Below are positions 31,958 to 40,345 of a DNA stretch of 48,704 nucleotides, in pieces. Made by a program: the position numbers and the translations under genes. The DNA lies in contig JASHOQ010000120.1 in NCBI GenBank assembly GCA_030041045.1, positions 1 to 48,704 of the forward strand. Direction: 5' to 3'. The DNA is from Acidobacteriaceae bacterium. Lineage in GTDB: Bacteria > Acidobacteriota > Terriglobia > Terriglobales > Acidobacteriaceae. The notes under the pieces are model-generated. The model searched no databases, was not told the DNA's origin, and saw only the letters and a program-made list of their open reading frames with translations. The stretch's first letter is position 1. The number at the start of each line of letters is the position of its first letter.

Positions 31958-32002
31958 GTTCGCTCAGAATGACAGCCGCGATTAAGGTGCCGGAGCGCTA
32001 TT

Positions 32003-33253
<1,251 letters not shown>

Positions 33254-33259
33254 GATCCC

Positions 33260-33265
33260 AGTTTA
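33260..33265 (-). promoter_or_regulatory. Putative -10 box of ispG, leaderless arrangement
   Basis: On the minus strand this reads TAAACT followed by GGGATC and the ispG ATG, a six-base gap identical in size to those of ispH, queF and the MetE-like gene. Confidence 0.45.
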
Positions 33266-33346
33266 CCCGCTCCTTGGATTGCCGGGTTGGCGGCGGAGGA
33301 GCGGGCGCCCGCCATCCACGGCATCAGTATTGGTGCAAATCACTTC

Positions 33347-33391
33347 GGGTTTTGCAGGTTTTCTACAGGTTTCTACGGGTTTTGCAGGGTC
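33347..33391 (+). repeat. Short imperfect direct repeats
   Basis: GGTTTTGCAGG occurs twice and TTTCTACAGG / TTTCTACGGG alternate with it in the region upstream of ispG. Purpose unknown. Confidence 0.5.
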
Positions 33392-33654
33392 AGCAATATT
33401 GTAAATCATTCATTGCGAATGGGTTAGGCTGGAAAATGGCGGTTCGTGGGGGGGTAGGGGGAGGGGGGTGGTCGGATGGTATCGACCGGGCGGATGCGGG
33501 GCATGTTCCGCGCGGTCCTTCCCCAAGGCCATTGTGCAAGAACAGGTGGTTATTTTCTGCAAACGGAGTGAGTGGCTTCGGCCCTGGCAGGTTTTGGCAC
33601 TGTGCACCGAGATGCGCCGCCCCTCCGGGGCTTGCGTCTCTTTGGGATGCCTGC

Positions 33655-33684
33655 TTCCCCACGCTGAAGCGCGGGGGTAACCAC
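33655..33684 (+). repeat. Palindromic element copy 5
   Basis: TTCCCCACGC pairs imperfectly with GCGCGGGGG around TGAA, followed by TAACCACC. It is the most diverged member. Confidence 0.5.
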
Positions 33685-33710
33685 CGTTGCGCCTCCGGCG
33701 CGGTGATCGA

Positions 33711-33743
33711 CCCCGCCCAAGCGAAGCTTGGACGGGGCACCCC
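33711..33743 (+). repeat. Palindromic element copy 6
   Basis: CCCCGCCCAAGC and GCTTGGACGGGG pair with one mismatch, followed by CACCCC. It differs by one base in the core from the copy inside the ABC ATPase gene (35577-35610). Confidence 0.85.
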
Positions 33744-33750
33744 GGGTTCG

Positions 33751-33844
33751 GTGGACAGTGGACAGTGGACAGTGGACAGTGAACAGTGGGCAGTGGGCAG
33801 TGGGCAGTGGGCAGTGAACAGTGGGCAGTGGGCAGTGGACAGTG
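33751..33844 (+). repeat. Tandem array of CAGTGGR (7-mer), about 13 units
   Basis: CAGTGGA and CAGTGGG units, with two CAGTGAA variants, run almost without interruption from 33751 to 33844. It lies just beyond the terminator of the 157-aa secreted protein gene. Confidence 0.92.
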
Positions 33845-33881
33845 AAAAACGAAGGCGCCCCGGGGGGCGCCTGTTTCGTTT
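33845..33881 (-). terminator. Rho-independent terminator of the NTF2-like gene
   Basis: AGGCGCCCC (33853-33861) and GGGGCGCCT (33864-33872) form a 9-bp stem, with AAACGA and TCGTTT extending it. On the minus strand the hairpin is followed by TCGTTTTT. It lies about 60 bases after the stop of the minus-strand gene. Confidence 0.8.
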
Positions 33882-33941
33882 ACGGCAAAGCGAACTGTTT
33901 GCAAGGAAAGGAGCGGCGGCCGGAGCTAACGTCGATCCGAG

Positions 33942-34415
33942 CTAACGCCGGTCGGAAATCGTCCACTCCCCATTCTTGCGAGTGAAGGTGAATTTGATGT
34001 TGTGGGCGTACTGCACCGGCTTGCCCTCCGAAACGATGATCGAAGTTTCCGTGCAGCTCCAGTTGGCGGTGTTGCCGGAGATGGACAGTTCGTCGCCGGA
34101 GCAACGATCGGTGACGGTAGCGCGCGGGTTGTCCTTGAAGAAGCGCTGCCAGCCCTTCACGCTTTGGGGCTCAATGCCGGAAGCCAGAAGCTGCTGCACG
34201 TCGCGCGAGGCTAGCGCGGTGTCGAAACGATTCAGGGCGTCCTGCACCTGGAGAGCGTCATTCACCAGTTGGCAGGCAGGCAGCGTGACCACGGCCTGCT
34301 GGTCCTTGTTGCTTTCGGGGTTGCTTTCGGGACCCTGGGATAACGCAGACGTCGCGGCAACGGCGAGCACGGCCGCCGCGGCTGCGAGAGTAAGAAGAAA
34401 TCGGTAGGATTTCAT
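33942..34415 (-). CDS. Secreted NTF2-like protein, unknown function
   Basis: The 157-aa product starts at ATG 34415, which opens a clear signal peptide (MKSYRFLLTLAAAAAVLAVA) ending near ALSQG. After a Gln/Asn-rich linker, the mature domain has the NTF2/SnoaL-like order: helix (QVQDALNRFDTALASRDVQQ), then beta strands (ATVTDRCSGDELSISGNTAN, IKFTFTRKNGEWTISDRR). Three cysteines could form a disulfide. It is probably periplasmic. The last 20 residues are the strongest match to such folds. It is followed by a good terminator. Confidence 0.75.
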   Translation of the reverse strand: MKSYRFLLTLAAAAAVLAVAATSALSQGPESNPESNKDQQAVVTLPACQLVNDALQVQDALNRFDTALASRDVQQLLASGIEPQSVKGWQRFFKDNPRATVTDRCSGDELSISGNTANWSCTETSIIVSEGKPVQYAHNIKFTFTRKNGEWTISDRR

Positions 34416-34820
34416 ATGGAGTGCCTTCGTTTCTGCGGTCCGGCGTTCTGAAGGACCGCGCTTAAATTTATGGCGTCTTCCCAACCGCCTTGCACCCTGA
34501 AGAGATTGTGCTGCCGCTCATTCCGCGAGGAAAATACCACTTTGCGGCTACCCCTTCGGTGTAAACGGTCGGTGAAGACGCCATGCGCCACACGCTGGTT
34601 GCTGCGGTGGCTGCCTGCGCTGAACCGCCGTCCCTGGGCGCCGCCGACAAGGAGGAAATCGGCGGGGCGGAGTGACACTTAATGGGGATGAGGAAGTCTG
34701 CAATTACCGAGGTGCCGTGACCTAAGTGTGATGCGCGGCGGGGCTAAGGCCGCGGCCTGACGCGAACCGGAAATGGAGGGTGTTCAAGAAACCTGAATAG
34801 GGTTGCGGTAAGCTGAGGCC
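34416..34820. other. Gene-free stretch between divergent genes
   Basis: No coding region or RNA was supported. It must hold promoters for the secreted protein (-) and the ABC operon (+), but no convincing boxes were recognised. Confidence 0.4.
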
Positions 34821-35921
34821 ATGGCGGATACGACCTCGAGTCTGGAAAAGGCGGAGCTTTCGGCGCTGCGCGGGGGAAGGCCATCGCTGCGGATTCGCGG
34901 CCTGAAGAAGGCCTTCGGCGAGGTGCGCGCGGTGGATGGGCTCGATCTGGAAGTGGCGCCGGGTGAGTGCTTCGGGCTGCTGGGGCCGAACGGCGCAGGG
35001 AAGACGACGACCATCGAAATTTGCGAGGGATTGACGGAGCCGGATGAAGGAACCGTCGAGCTGCTGGGGCTGAACTGGAAGACGGGCGCGAAGGCGCTGC
35101 AGCAGCGCATCGGCATTCAACTGCAGGAGACGCAGTTCCCGGACAAGATGACGGTGGAAGAGGCGATCAGGCTGTTCCGCAGTTTTTACCGGCAGGGCAT
35201 TTCGGTGGACGAGTCAGTGCGCCTGGCGCAGCTCGAGGAGAAACGCAGGGCGCGGATAGGGACCCTGAGCGGCGGGCAGAAGCAGCGGCTGGCAATGGCG
35301 GCGGCGCTGGTGGGCGATCCGGAACTGCTGTTTCTCGACGAGCCGACCACGGGACTCGATCCGCAGGCGCGGCGGCATTTGTGGGACCTGGTGGAAGGGT
35401 TGAAGCGCGCGGGGCGGACGATCATATTGACCACGCATTACATGGATGAGGCGGAGCGGCTGTGCGACCGCGTGGCCATCATGGATCACGGCAAGGTGAT
35501 TGCGCTGGGCACGCCCAAGGAATTGATTGCCACCGTGGGCGGCGAGGACATTGTGGAGTTTGCGGTGTGTGCGACTTCCCCGCCCAAGCGGAGCTTGGAC
35601 GGGGCACCCCATACGAAAGAGGGAACCGTTGAAGACCCTTCTGCTCGTCAGGGCTACGGCGGACTCGCTCTGGAAGACGGCGAAGAATGCCTGCCGACGG
35701 CGGTGAATGTGGAGAAACTCACGGCGATTTCCGGCGTGCAGTCGCATCGTGTGGATGCGGGCGTGCACCAGCTTTCAGTGAGCGAGCTGCATACGGCGGT
35801 GCCGCGCATCTTTGCGGCGCTCAAAGAGCAGGGGCTGCATCTGAGCGAGTTCCGCACGCACTCGGCCACGCTCGAAGATGTGTTTGTGCGGCTGACGGGG
35901 AGAAATCTGCGCGATGAGTAA
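34821..35921 (+). CDS. ABC-2-type transporter ATP-binding protein with an in-frame palindromic-element insert
   Basis: The 366-aa product is a DrrA/CcmA-type ATPase. Walker A is GPNGAGKTTT (about 54-63), the signature is LSGGQKQRLAMA (about 150), and Walker B is LLFLDEPTTGLDPQ. It powers the permease encoded next, with an eight-base overlap. Between VEFAV and TAVNVEKLTAISGV, about residues 250-290, lies a hydrophilic segment (SPPKRSLDGAPHTKEGTVED and on) encoded by a palindromic element and following repeat-like DNA. The catalytic part is untouched, so the protein may still work. Substrate unknown. Confidence 0.9.
   Translation: MADTTSSLEKAELSALRGGRPSLRIRGLKKAFGEVRAVDGLDLEVAPGECFGLLGPNGAGKTTTIEICEGLTEPDEGTVELLGLNWKTGAKALQQRIGIQLQETQFPDKMTVEEAIRLFRSFYRQGISVDESVRLAQLEEKRRARIGTLSGGQKQRLAMAAALVGDPELLFLDEPTTGLDPQARRHLWDLVEGLKRAGRTIILTTHYMDEAERLCDRVAIMDHGKVIALGTPKELIATVGGEDIVEFAVCATSPPKRSLDGAPHTKEGTVEDPSARQGYGGLALEDGEECLPTAVNVEKLTAISGVQSHRVDAGVHQLSVSELHTAVPRIFAALKEQGLHLSEFRTHSATLEDVFVRLTGRNLRDE
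35577..35610 (+). repeat. Palindromic element copy 7, inside the ABC ATPase gene
   Basis: CCCCGCCCAAGC and GCTTGGACGGGG pair around GGA, followed by CACCCC. It is nearly the same as 33711-33743. It is read in frame as SPPKRSLDGAP. Following DNA up to about 35690 includes GGCTACGGCGGACTCGCTC, similar to 21541-21555. Confidence 0.9.
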
Positions 35922-36945
35922 GCTGGAACAGAGCAGCCTTTATCAATTGACGTTGATCCGTTTCCGGCTGGTGATGCGCGAGCCGGAGGCGATCTTCTGG
36001 ATTTTCATTTTTCCCATTCTGCTGGCTGTGGGGCTGGGGATTGCCTTCCGCAATCGCCCGCCGGACATTCTGCCGGTGGGCGCGACCACGCCGCAACTGA
36101 CGCAGGCGCTGGCTGCGGACAAGGGATTGCGCGCGGAGCAGATGGATGAGGCCGCGGGCGTGCACGCGCTGGCCACGGGCAACATCCTGCTGCTGGCCGT
36201 GGCGCGGACGGGCGGCGTGGATTATCGCTACGACGATACCAATCCCGATGCGCGGACGGCGCGCCTCCTGGCGGATCGAGCGATCCAGGCCGCGGCGGGA
36301 CAGACACCTGCGGTTGCGGCGGCGAACGAGCTGGTGCATGAGAGGGGCTCGCGCTACATCGACTTTGTGGTGCCGGGACTGCTGGGCATGAACCTGATGG
36401 GCTCGGCGATGTGGGGGCTGGGCTTCTCCATCGTGGAGGGACGGCAGAAGAAGCTGCTCAAGCGCATGGTGGCTTCGCCCATGCCCAAGTGGCAGTACCT
36501 GACGGCGTATCTGCTTTCGCGCCTCGGACTGCTGGTGGTGGAGTTGGTTGTGTTTCTCGGCTTCGCCTGGATCGCGTTCGGTGTGCCCTTTCGCGGGCCG
36601 CTGTGGGAGCTGGGGTTTCTGTGCCTCCTGACATCGGTGGTCTTTTCCGCGATGGGGCTGCTGGTGGCCTCGCGCGCGCGCACCATGGAGGCGGTGAGCG
36701 GGTTGATGAACCTGGTGATGCTGCCCATGTGGATCTTGTCTGGCGTGTTCTTTTCGGCGTCGCGGTTTCCGGCCGTGGTGCAACCGCTGGTGCGCGCGCT
36801 GCCGCTCACGGCGGCCATCGACGCCATGCGCGGGAATATGCTGCAGGGGATTACGCTGCCGCATCTGGGGATGCAGGTCGGGATTCTGCTCTTCTGGTTT
36901 GTGGCGCCGTTTGCCGTGGCGCTGAAGATTTTTCGCTGGAGATGA
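35914..36945 (+). CDS. ABC-2-type transporter permease
   Basis: The 343-aa product has an N-terminal cytoplasmic start, one helix (AIFWIFIFPILLAVGLGIAF), a large external loop and five C-terminal helices (FVVPGLLGMNLMGSAMWGLG; LLVVELVVFLGFAWIAFGVP; LCLLTSVVFSAMGLLVASRA; LVMLPMWILSGVFFSASRFP; ILLFWFVAPFAVALKIF). This is the ABC-2 exporter layout used for drugs, polysaccharides or lipids. It starts inside the ATPase gene. Substrate cannot be told. Confidence 0.92.
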   Translation: MSKLEQSSLYQLTLIRFRLVMREPEAIFWIFIFPILLAVGLGIAFRNRPPDILPVGATTPQLTQALAADKGLRAEQMDEAAGVHALATGNILLLAVARTGGVDYRYDDTNPDARTARLLADRAIQAAAGQTPAVAAANELVHERGSRYIDFVVPGLLGMNLMGSAMWGLGFSIVEGRQKKLLKRMVASPMPKWQYLTAYLLSRLGLLVVELVVFLGFAWIAFGVPFRGPLWELGFLCLLTSVVFSAMGLLVASRARTMEAVSGLMNLVMLPMWILSGVFFSASRFPAVVQPLVRALPLTAAIDAMRGNMLQGITLPHLGMQVGILLFWFVAPFAVALKIFRWR

Positions 36946-36952
36946 GACGAGC

Positions 36953-36989
36953 GAGTCGGCGAGTCAGCAAGTCGGCGAGTCGGCGAGTC
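36953..36989 (+). repeat. AGTCRGCR 8-mer array after the permease gene
   Basis: Five units (AGTCGGCG, AGTCAGCA, AGTCGGCG, AGTCGGCG, AGTCAGGG) follow the stop of the ABC permease. Confidence 0.85.
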
Positions 36990-37023
36990 AGGGGGGCGGT
37001 GAGCAGAAGGTCAGGTTCGCGGG

Positions 37024-37066
37024 TTCCCACCCATTCGACAAGGAGCGTCGAATGGATGGGGCGCCC
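37024..37066 (+). repeat. Palindromic element copy 8
   Basis: CCCATTCGAC pairs with GTCGAATGG around AAGGAGC, followed by ATGGGGCGCCC. It lies between two convergent genes. Confidence 0.85.
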
Positions 37067-37088
37067 TGTACGTATGGCGTGAGCGGAT

Positions 37089-38147
37089 TTATTGCTGCGG
37101 GTTAGTGGATGGGTTGGAGTAGTAGCCGTCGCGTGTGCGCGCGGCCAAACCCGGCTTGTCGAGCTTGATCTCGATGTGGTGATAGGCGTCGGGCTTGTCG
37201 GCGGGCGGGGGCGCGAAGGTGATCTCGTACCAGGAATTCAGATCGACCAGCGCTTTCTGGATCATCGATGAAATGTCGGTGCTCGATTGCAGCACCTGGC
37301 CTCCGCTCTGCTCGGTGAGCACCTGCAAACCCACATCGCCCATGACCACCTGGCCCGGCTTCTGCACGCCCTTCAGAAAGCCCTCATAGGTGCTGGTCTC
37401 GCGCGCTTCCTCGACGGCGGCGGCGTTAAGGTTGTAGAGAGTGATGTCGGCCTGGCGGAGCCCGGTGGAGATGGACTCGATTTCCTCGAAGATTTCGTGC
37501 GCCATGCGATTGTCGAGGGTGTAATTGGGTCCGGAGAGCAGCGGCCAGCCGGGCGAGATCCAGAGCACGATTTTGCGCCCCGGGGAGCCGGAGAGTGTCT
37601 GCATCAATTGGTGAAGCGCGGTGAGGGAAAGGCGCACGCGATCGAAGTCACCGAAGGAGGTGCCGCGGGTGATCGCGCGCTGGTCGAGCGGCATGTGGTT
37701 GAGCGCGTTGGCCATGGCGGCGCCGTCGGTGGAGAAGGTTTGCTGAATCTGCGCGCCCTGATCGGTGAAGATGGCCACGGTTGAGGGATAAGGCAGCTTG
37801 CCGCTATCCGCACGCAGGTAGCGCAGCACGCCGTCGCGCTGCATGACGGCGGTTTTGTAATCGGCATTCACCTCGTCGAGAAAGAGAACGAGCGATACCG
37901 GCTCCTGGCTCGGAGTGACGGCTTTGACTTGCTGGATGGGCAACGCGGCCTTGTTGTCGAGAACGGTGAAGTCCTGCGCGGTGAGGCCGGAGACAGGAAC
38001 GCCGGACTTGGGCGCGACCAGCACGTCGAGGGTCATGGAGGGCGAGGCGGACTGGCCGGAGTCGGCCGGCTCCGCGGGGACGGCGGGAGCCTGGGCGCAG
38101 GCGAGCGCGGGCAGCAGGGCGAGGATGGAAAGAAGCGGGCACTTCAT
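37089..38147 (-). CDS. Secreted VWFA-related protein of acidobacterial type
   Basis: The 352-aa product has a signal peptide (MKCPLLSILALLPALACAQA) and the features of the VWFA-related domain frequent in Acidobacteriota: VLVAPKSGVPVSGLTAQDFT, VLDNKAALPIQQVK, then a von Willebrand A fold with VSLVLFLDEVNADYKTAVMQ and RKIVLWISPGWPLLSG, and a closing DKPDAYHHIEIKLDKPG strand with ARTRDGYY. The Asp in FLDEVNA replaces the usual MIDAS DxSxS, so metal binding is doubtful. It is likely periplasmic. GGAGG lies before the ATG. It is the best taxonomic marker of the window. Confidence 0.92.
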   Translation of the reverse strand: MKCPLLSILALLPALACAQAPAVPAEPADSGQSASPSMTLDVLVAPKSGVPVSGLTAQDFTVLDNKAALPIQQVKAVTPSQEPVSLVLFLDEVNADYKTAVMQRDGVLRYLRADSGKLPYPSTVAIFTDQGAQIQQTFSTDGAAMANALNHMPLDQRAITRGTSFGDFDRVRLSLTALHQLMQTLSGSPGRKIVLWISPGWPLLSGPNYTLDNRMAHEIFEEIESISTGLRQADITLYNLNAAAVEEARETSTYEGFLKGVQKPGQVVMGDVGLQVLTEQSGGQVLQSSTDISSMIQKALVDLNSWYEITFAPPPADKPDAYHHIEIKLDKPGLAARTRDGYYSNPSTNPQQ

Positions 38148-38204
38148 GGCGAACCCTCCGGGAGGGGGCGACAGCGAATGGTAAGTCCCGGGAGTTCCCG
38201 GCGA

Positions 38205-38262
38205 CGGTCAAGAAAGCAAGGCTCGAGGAAACAAAATTCAAGGAAACAAAGTTCAGGGAAAC
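38205..38262 (+). repeat. Three imperfect 14-15-base tandem repeats
   Basis: GAGGAAACAAAATTC, AAGGAAACAAAGTTC and AGGGAAACCAGC follow one another upstream of the VWFA gene. Confidence 0.7.
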
Positions 38263-38338
38263 CAGCCGGAAAACTCTGCTCCCGATGGTAAGCGAATTGG
38301 CATTGCGTGACGCCAAAAAAAATTTGGAGAGCCGCGCT

Positions 38339-38380
38339 TTCCCGCCCTTGCGGCCAGGAGCGCGCAAGGATGGGTCACCG
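38339..38380 (+). repeat. Palindromic element copy 9
   Basis: CCCGCCCTTGCG pairs with CGCAAGGATGGG (one mismatch) around a loop GCCAGGAG, followed by TCACCG. The tail GGGTCACCG deviates from the usual GGGGCACCC. Confidence 0.75.
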
Positions 38381-38544
38381 GTTTTCGGGCCGGGTTTCGA
38401 GAGGCTGGTTGGGAAGAGCGGTTTTCGAGCTCCCCGCGGCCGAGCCGGGCGAGGCGCCTGGGGCACGCTGCCGATTTTGTGTGCGCGCTGGCGGATTCGT
38501 CGTTCTGCTAGAATTGCCCGCATTCTCACCATGTGAGGCCGTTC

Positions 38545-39150
38545 ATGCCATCCCAGTTGAACCGGCTCATTTTGTCTGTTATGCCGGCCTGCGCGCTTTT
38601 GCTTTTGTGGAGCTGCCGTTCGGGCGCGTTGCAAAACGCGCCGAAGAGTCACGAGCCAACGGTCAGCCAGGACCGGCTTACTCGGGAACAGTTGGCCGTT
38701 TACAAGGCTGTTCTGGCGGAAGCTTACAATCGCGCCGATCCGCCTCCCAGCCGTTTAGCTGTCCGGACGTCGCTGCTCGATGATTCCACATATAAGGCCT
38801 GCGCGGGGATGGCGCAGCGCGGCGGAGCGGAGATGGAGCCGCGGAATGATTCGACGATGCATCGATTCCGCGCCGAAGACCTGCCTGCCATTACGGACAA
38901 GCCCGTAAGACTTGAGGATATGGATGCGATCAGCGGATCGCCGGCGGCTACGGATACCATGCTCGCTGCCGGCGCTTATCTCAGCGAAATCAGCTTCGAC
39001 CAATCGCATCAGTACGCGATCGTCCGGCTGGGCATCGGATATGGATACAGGGGTGAGAGCGCAACCCTGATCATGAAAAAGGACAGTGCGTCCGGAGACG
39101 TGTCCTGGAGACCGTGGGGAACGTGCATGCATACAAGCGTCACGCCTTAG
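38545..39150 (+). CDS. Putative lipoprotein, unknown function
   Basis: The 201-aa product starts at ATG 38545. The N-terminus is hydrophobic (LNRLILSVMPACALLLLWSC) with a lipobox-like LLWSC at about residue 24, so it should be lipid-anchored. The mature part has RLTREQLAVYKAVLAEAYNR, RFRAEDLPAITD and a beta-rich end (QYAIVRLGIGYGYRGESATL; CMHTSVTP). Three cysteines besides the lipobox. No family was recognised. It is followed by hemE after 71 bases. Confidence 0.75.
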   Translation: MPSQLNRLILSVMPACALLLLWSCRSGALQNAPKSHEPTVSQDRLTREQLAVYKAVLAEAYNRADPPPSRLAVRTSLLDDSTYKACAGMAQRGGAEMEPRNDSTMHRFRAEDLPAITDKPVRLEDMDAISGSPAATDTMLAAGAYLSEISFDQSHQYAIVRLGIGYGYRGESATLIMKKDSASGDVSWRPWGTCMHTSVTP

Positions 39151-39221
39151 CGTTGTGATTCACGCGGTCGCATCTGTGGCGCCGCGCGGAGGCTACAATC
39201 AGGTGCAGAGACTCCGGCTGA

Positions 39222-40298
39222 ATGGGCGCAACCGAAAATCCTGCCTCCTCCGCATCGCCATCCGACTCGCTGCTTTCCGGCGGGCGCTTTGTGCGCGCGT
39301 GCCTGCGGCGGCCGGTGGATCGCACGCCGGTGTGGTTTCTGCGCCAGGCGGGGCGGTACATGCAGGAGTACCGCGAGGTAAGGAAGCACCATACGCTGGT
39401 GGAAATTTGCAAGCAGCCGGAGCTGGCCGCGGAGGTGACCATCACGGCCGCGGAAAAACTGGGCGTGGATGCGGCCATTATTTTTGCCGATCTGCTGCTG
39501 CCGCTCGAGGCCATGGGCCTGCCGTTTGAGTTTCAGGCCGGCGAAGGGCCGGTGGTGCATCATCCGGTGCGTACGGACGAGGATGTGCGCGCGCTGCGCA
39601 CCGACCGCGGCGCCGAGCTCGAGTACGTGGGCCGCGCGATTCAAAAAGTTGCGGCGCACTTCCGCGACCGGCTGGACGTGATCGGCTTTTGCGGCGCGCC
39701 GTACACCCTGGCCAGCTACATGATTGAGGGCGGCGGCTCGCGCAATTACGTCGAGACCAAACAGCTCATGTACCGCGACCCCATTGCGTGGGGCAGCCTC
39801 TTGGAGAAGTTGGTTGCCGTATTGACGGGCTACTGCCGTCTGCAGGTGCAGGCGGGCGCGGACGCAATTCAAATCTTCGACAGCTGGATCGGGTCGCTGG
39901 CCTTGGCCGACTATCGCGAGTATGCGTTTGAGGCTTCAAAGCGGCTGGTGCGCGCGGTGCAGCAGATGGGCGTGCCCGTAATTTACTTCGGCGTGGAAAC
40001 GGCGGGGTTGCTGGAGCAAATGGCGGCAACGGGCGCTGACGTGATCGGCGTGGACTGGCGGCAGCCGCTGGAGGTGGCCTGGCGCGCGGTGGGACCGGGC
40101 CATGCGGTGCAAGGCAACCTCGACCCCATCACGTTGTTTGCGCCGCTGGAGATTCTCGCGCTGCGCGTGAACGAGATTCTGCGCGCGGCGGGCGGCCGGC
40201 CGGGACACATTTTCAATCTTGGCCACGGCATCGTGCCGGGAACGCCGGTGGAGAATGTGCAGGCGGTGGTGAAGATGGTACGGGAGTACAGGGAGTAG
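39222..40298 (+). CDS. hemE: Uroporphyrinogen decarboxylase
   Basis: HemE removes four carboxyl groups from uroporphyrinogen III to give coproporphyrinogen III. The 358-aa product has RRPVDRTPVWFLRQAGRYMQ, the substrate-binding N-terminal signature with its two Arg, IIFADLLLPLEAMGL, GFCGAPYTLASYMIEG, and the C-terminal NLGHGIVPGTPVENVQAVV. A catalytic Asp is in the FADLLLP segment. It is in tandem with hemH, so the pair covers two steps of haem synthesis. ATG 39222 was chosen as the frame start; the first 22 residues are variable. Confidence 0.97.
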   Translation: MGATENPASSASPSDSLLSGGRFVRACLRRPVDRTPVWFLRQAGRYMQEYREVRKHHTLVEICKQPELAAEVTITAAEKLGVDAAIIFADLLLPLEAMGLPFEFQAGEGPVVHHPVRTDEDVRALRTDRGAELEYVGRAIQKVAAHFRDRLDVIGFCGAPYTLASYMIEGGGSRNYVETKQLMYRDPIAWGSLLEKLVAVLTGYCRLQVQAGADAIQIFDSWIGSLALADYREYAFEASKRLVRAVQQMGVPVIYFGVETAGLLEQMAATGADVIGVDWRQPLEVAWRAVGPGHAVQGNLDPITLFAPLEILALRVNEILRAAGGRPGHIFNLGHGIVPGTPVENVQAVVKMVREYRE

Positions 40299-40332
40299 GG
40301 AGTAGGGACTAGGGACTAGGGACTAGGGACGA
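40296..40332 (+). repeat. Tandem GGGACTA (7-mer) array between hemE and hemH
   Basis: Units GGGAGTA, GGGAGTA, GGGACTA (three times) and a diverged GGGACGA run from the hemE stop to just before hemH. The final GAGGAGA may act as the hemH ribosome site. Confidence 0.85.
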
Positions 40333-40345
40333 GGAGACTCGGTGA

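Larger units (their letters stand above)
33266..33846. other. Long gene-free, repeat-rich stretch upstream of ispG
   Basis: No gene was supported here. The stretch holds the short repeats at 33347, a G-rich run at 33448-33471 (runs of 7, 5, 6 and 2 G separated by 1-2 bases), two palindromic elements (33655, 33711) and the CAGTGGR array (33751-33844). Confidence 0.6.
38148..38544. other. Gene-free stretch with repeats
   Basis: No gene is supported between the VWFA gene (-) and the lipoprotein gene (+). It holds the GGAAACAAA repeats and palindromic element copy 9. TAGAAT at 38509-38514 may belong to the promoter of the lipoprotein gene. Confidence 0.5.

Noticed and set aside
33751..33844. The CAGTGGR tract considered as a CRISPR or origin iteron array
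   Set aside because: The units are seven bases with no spacers, and no replication initiator or AT-rich region is adjacent.
39147..39872. A 241-codon minus-strand frame
   Set aside because: It is antisense to hemE, which has clear uroporphyrinogen decarboxylase signatures.
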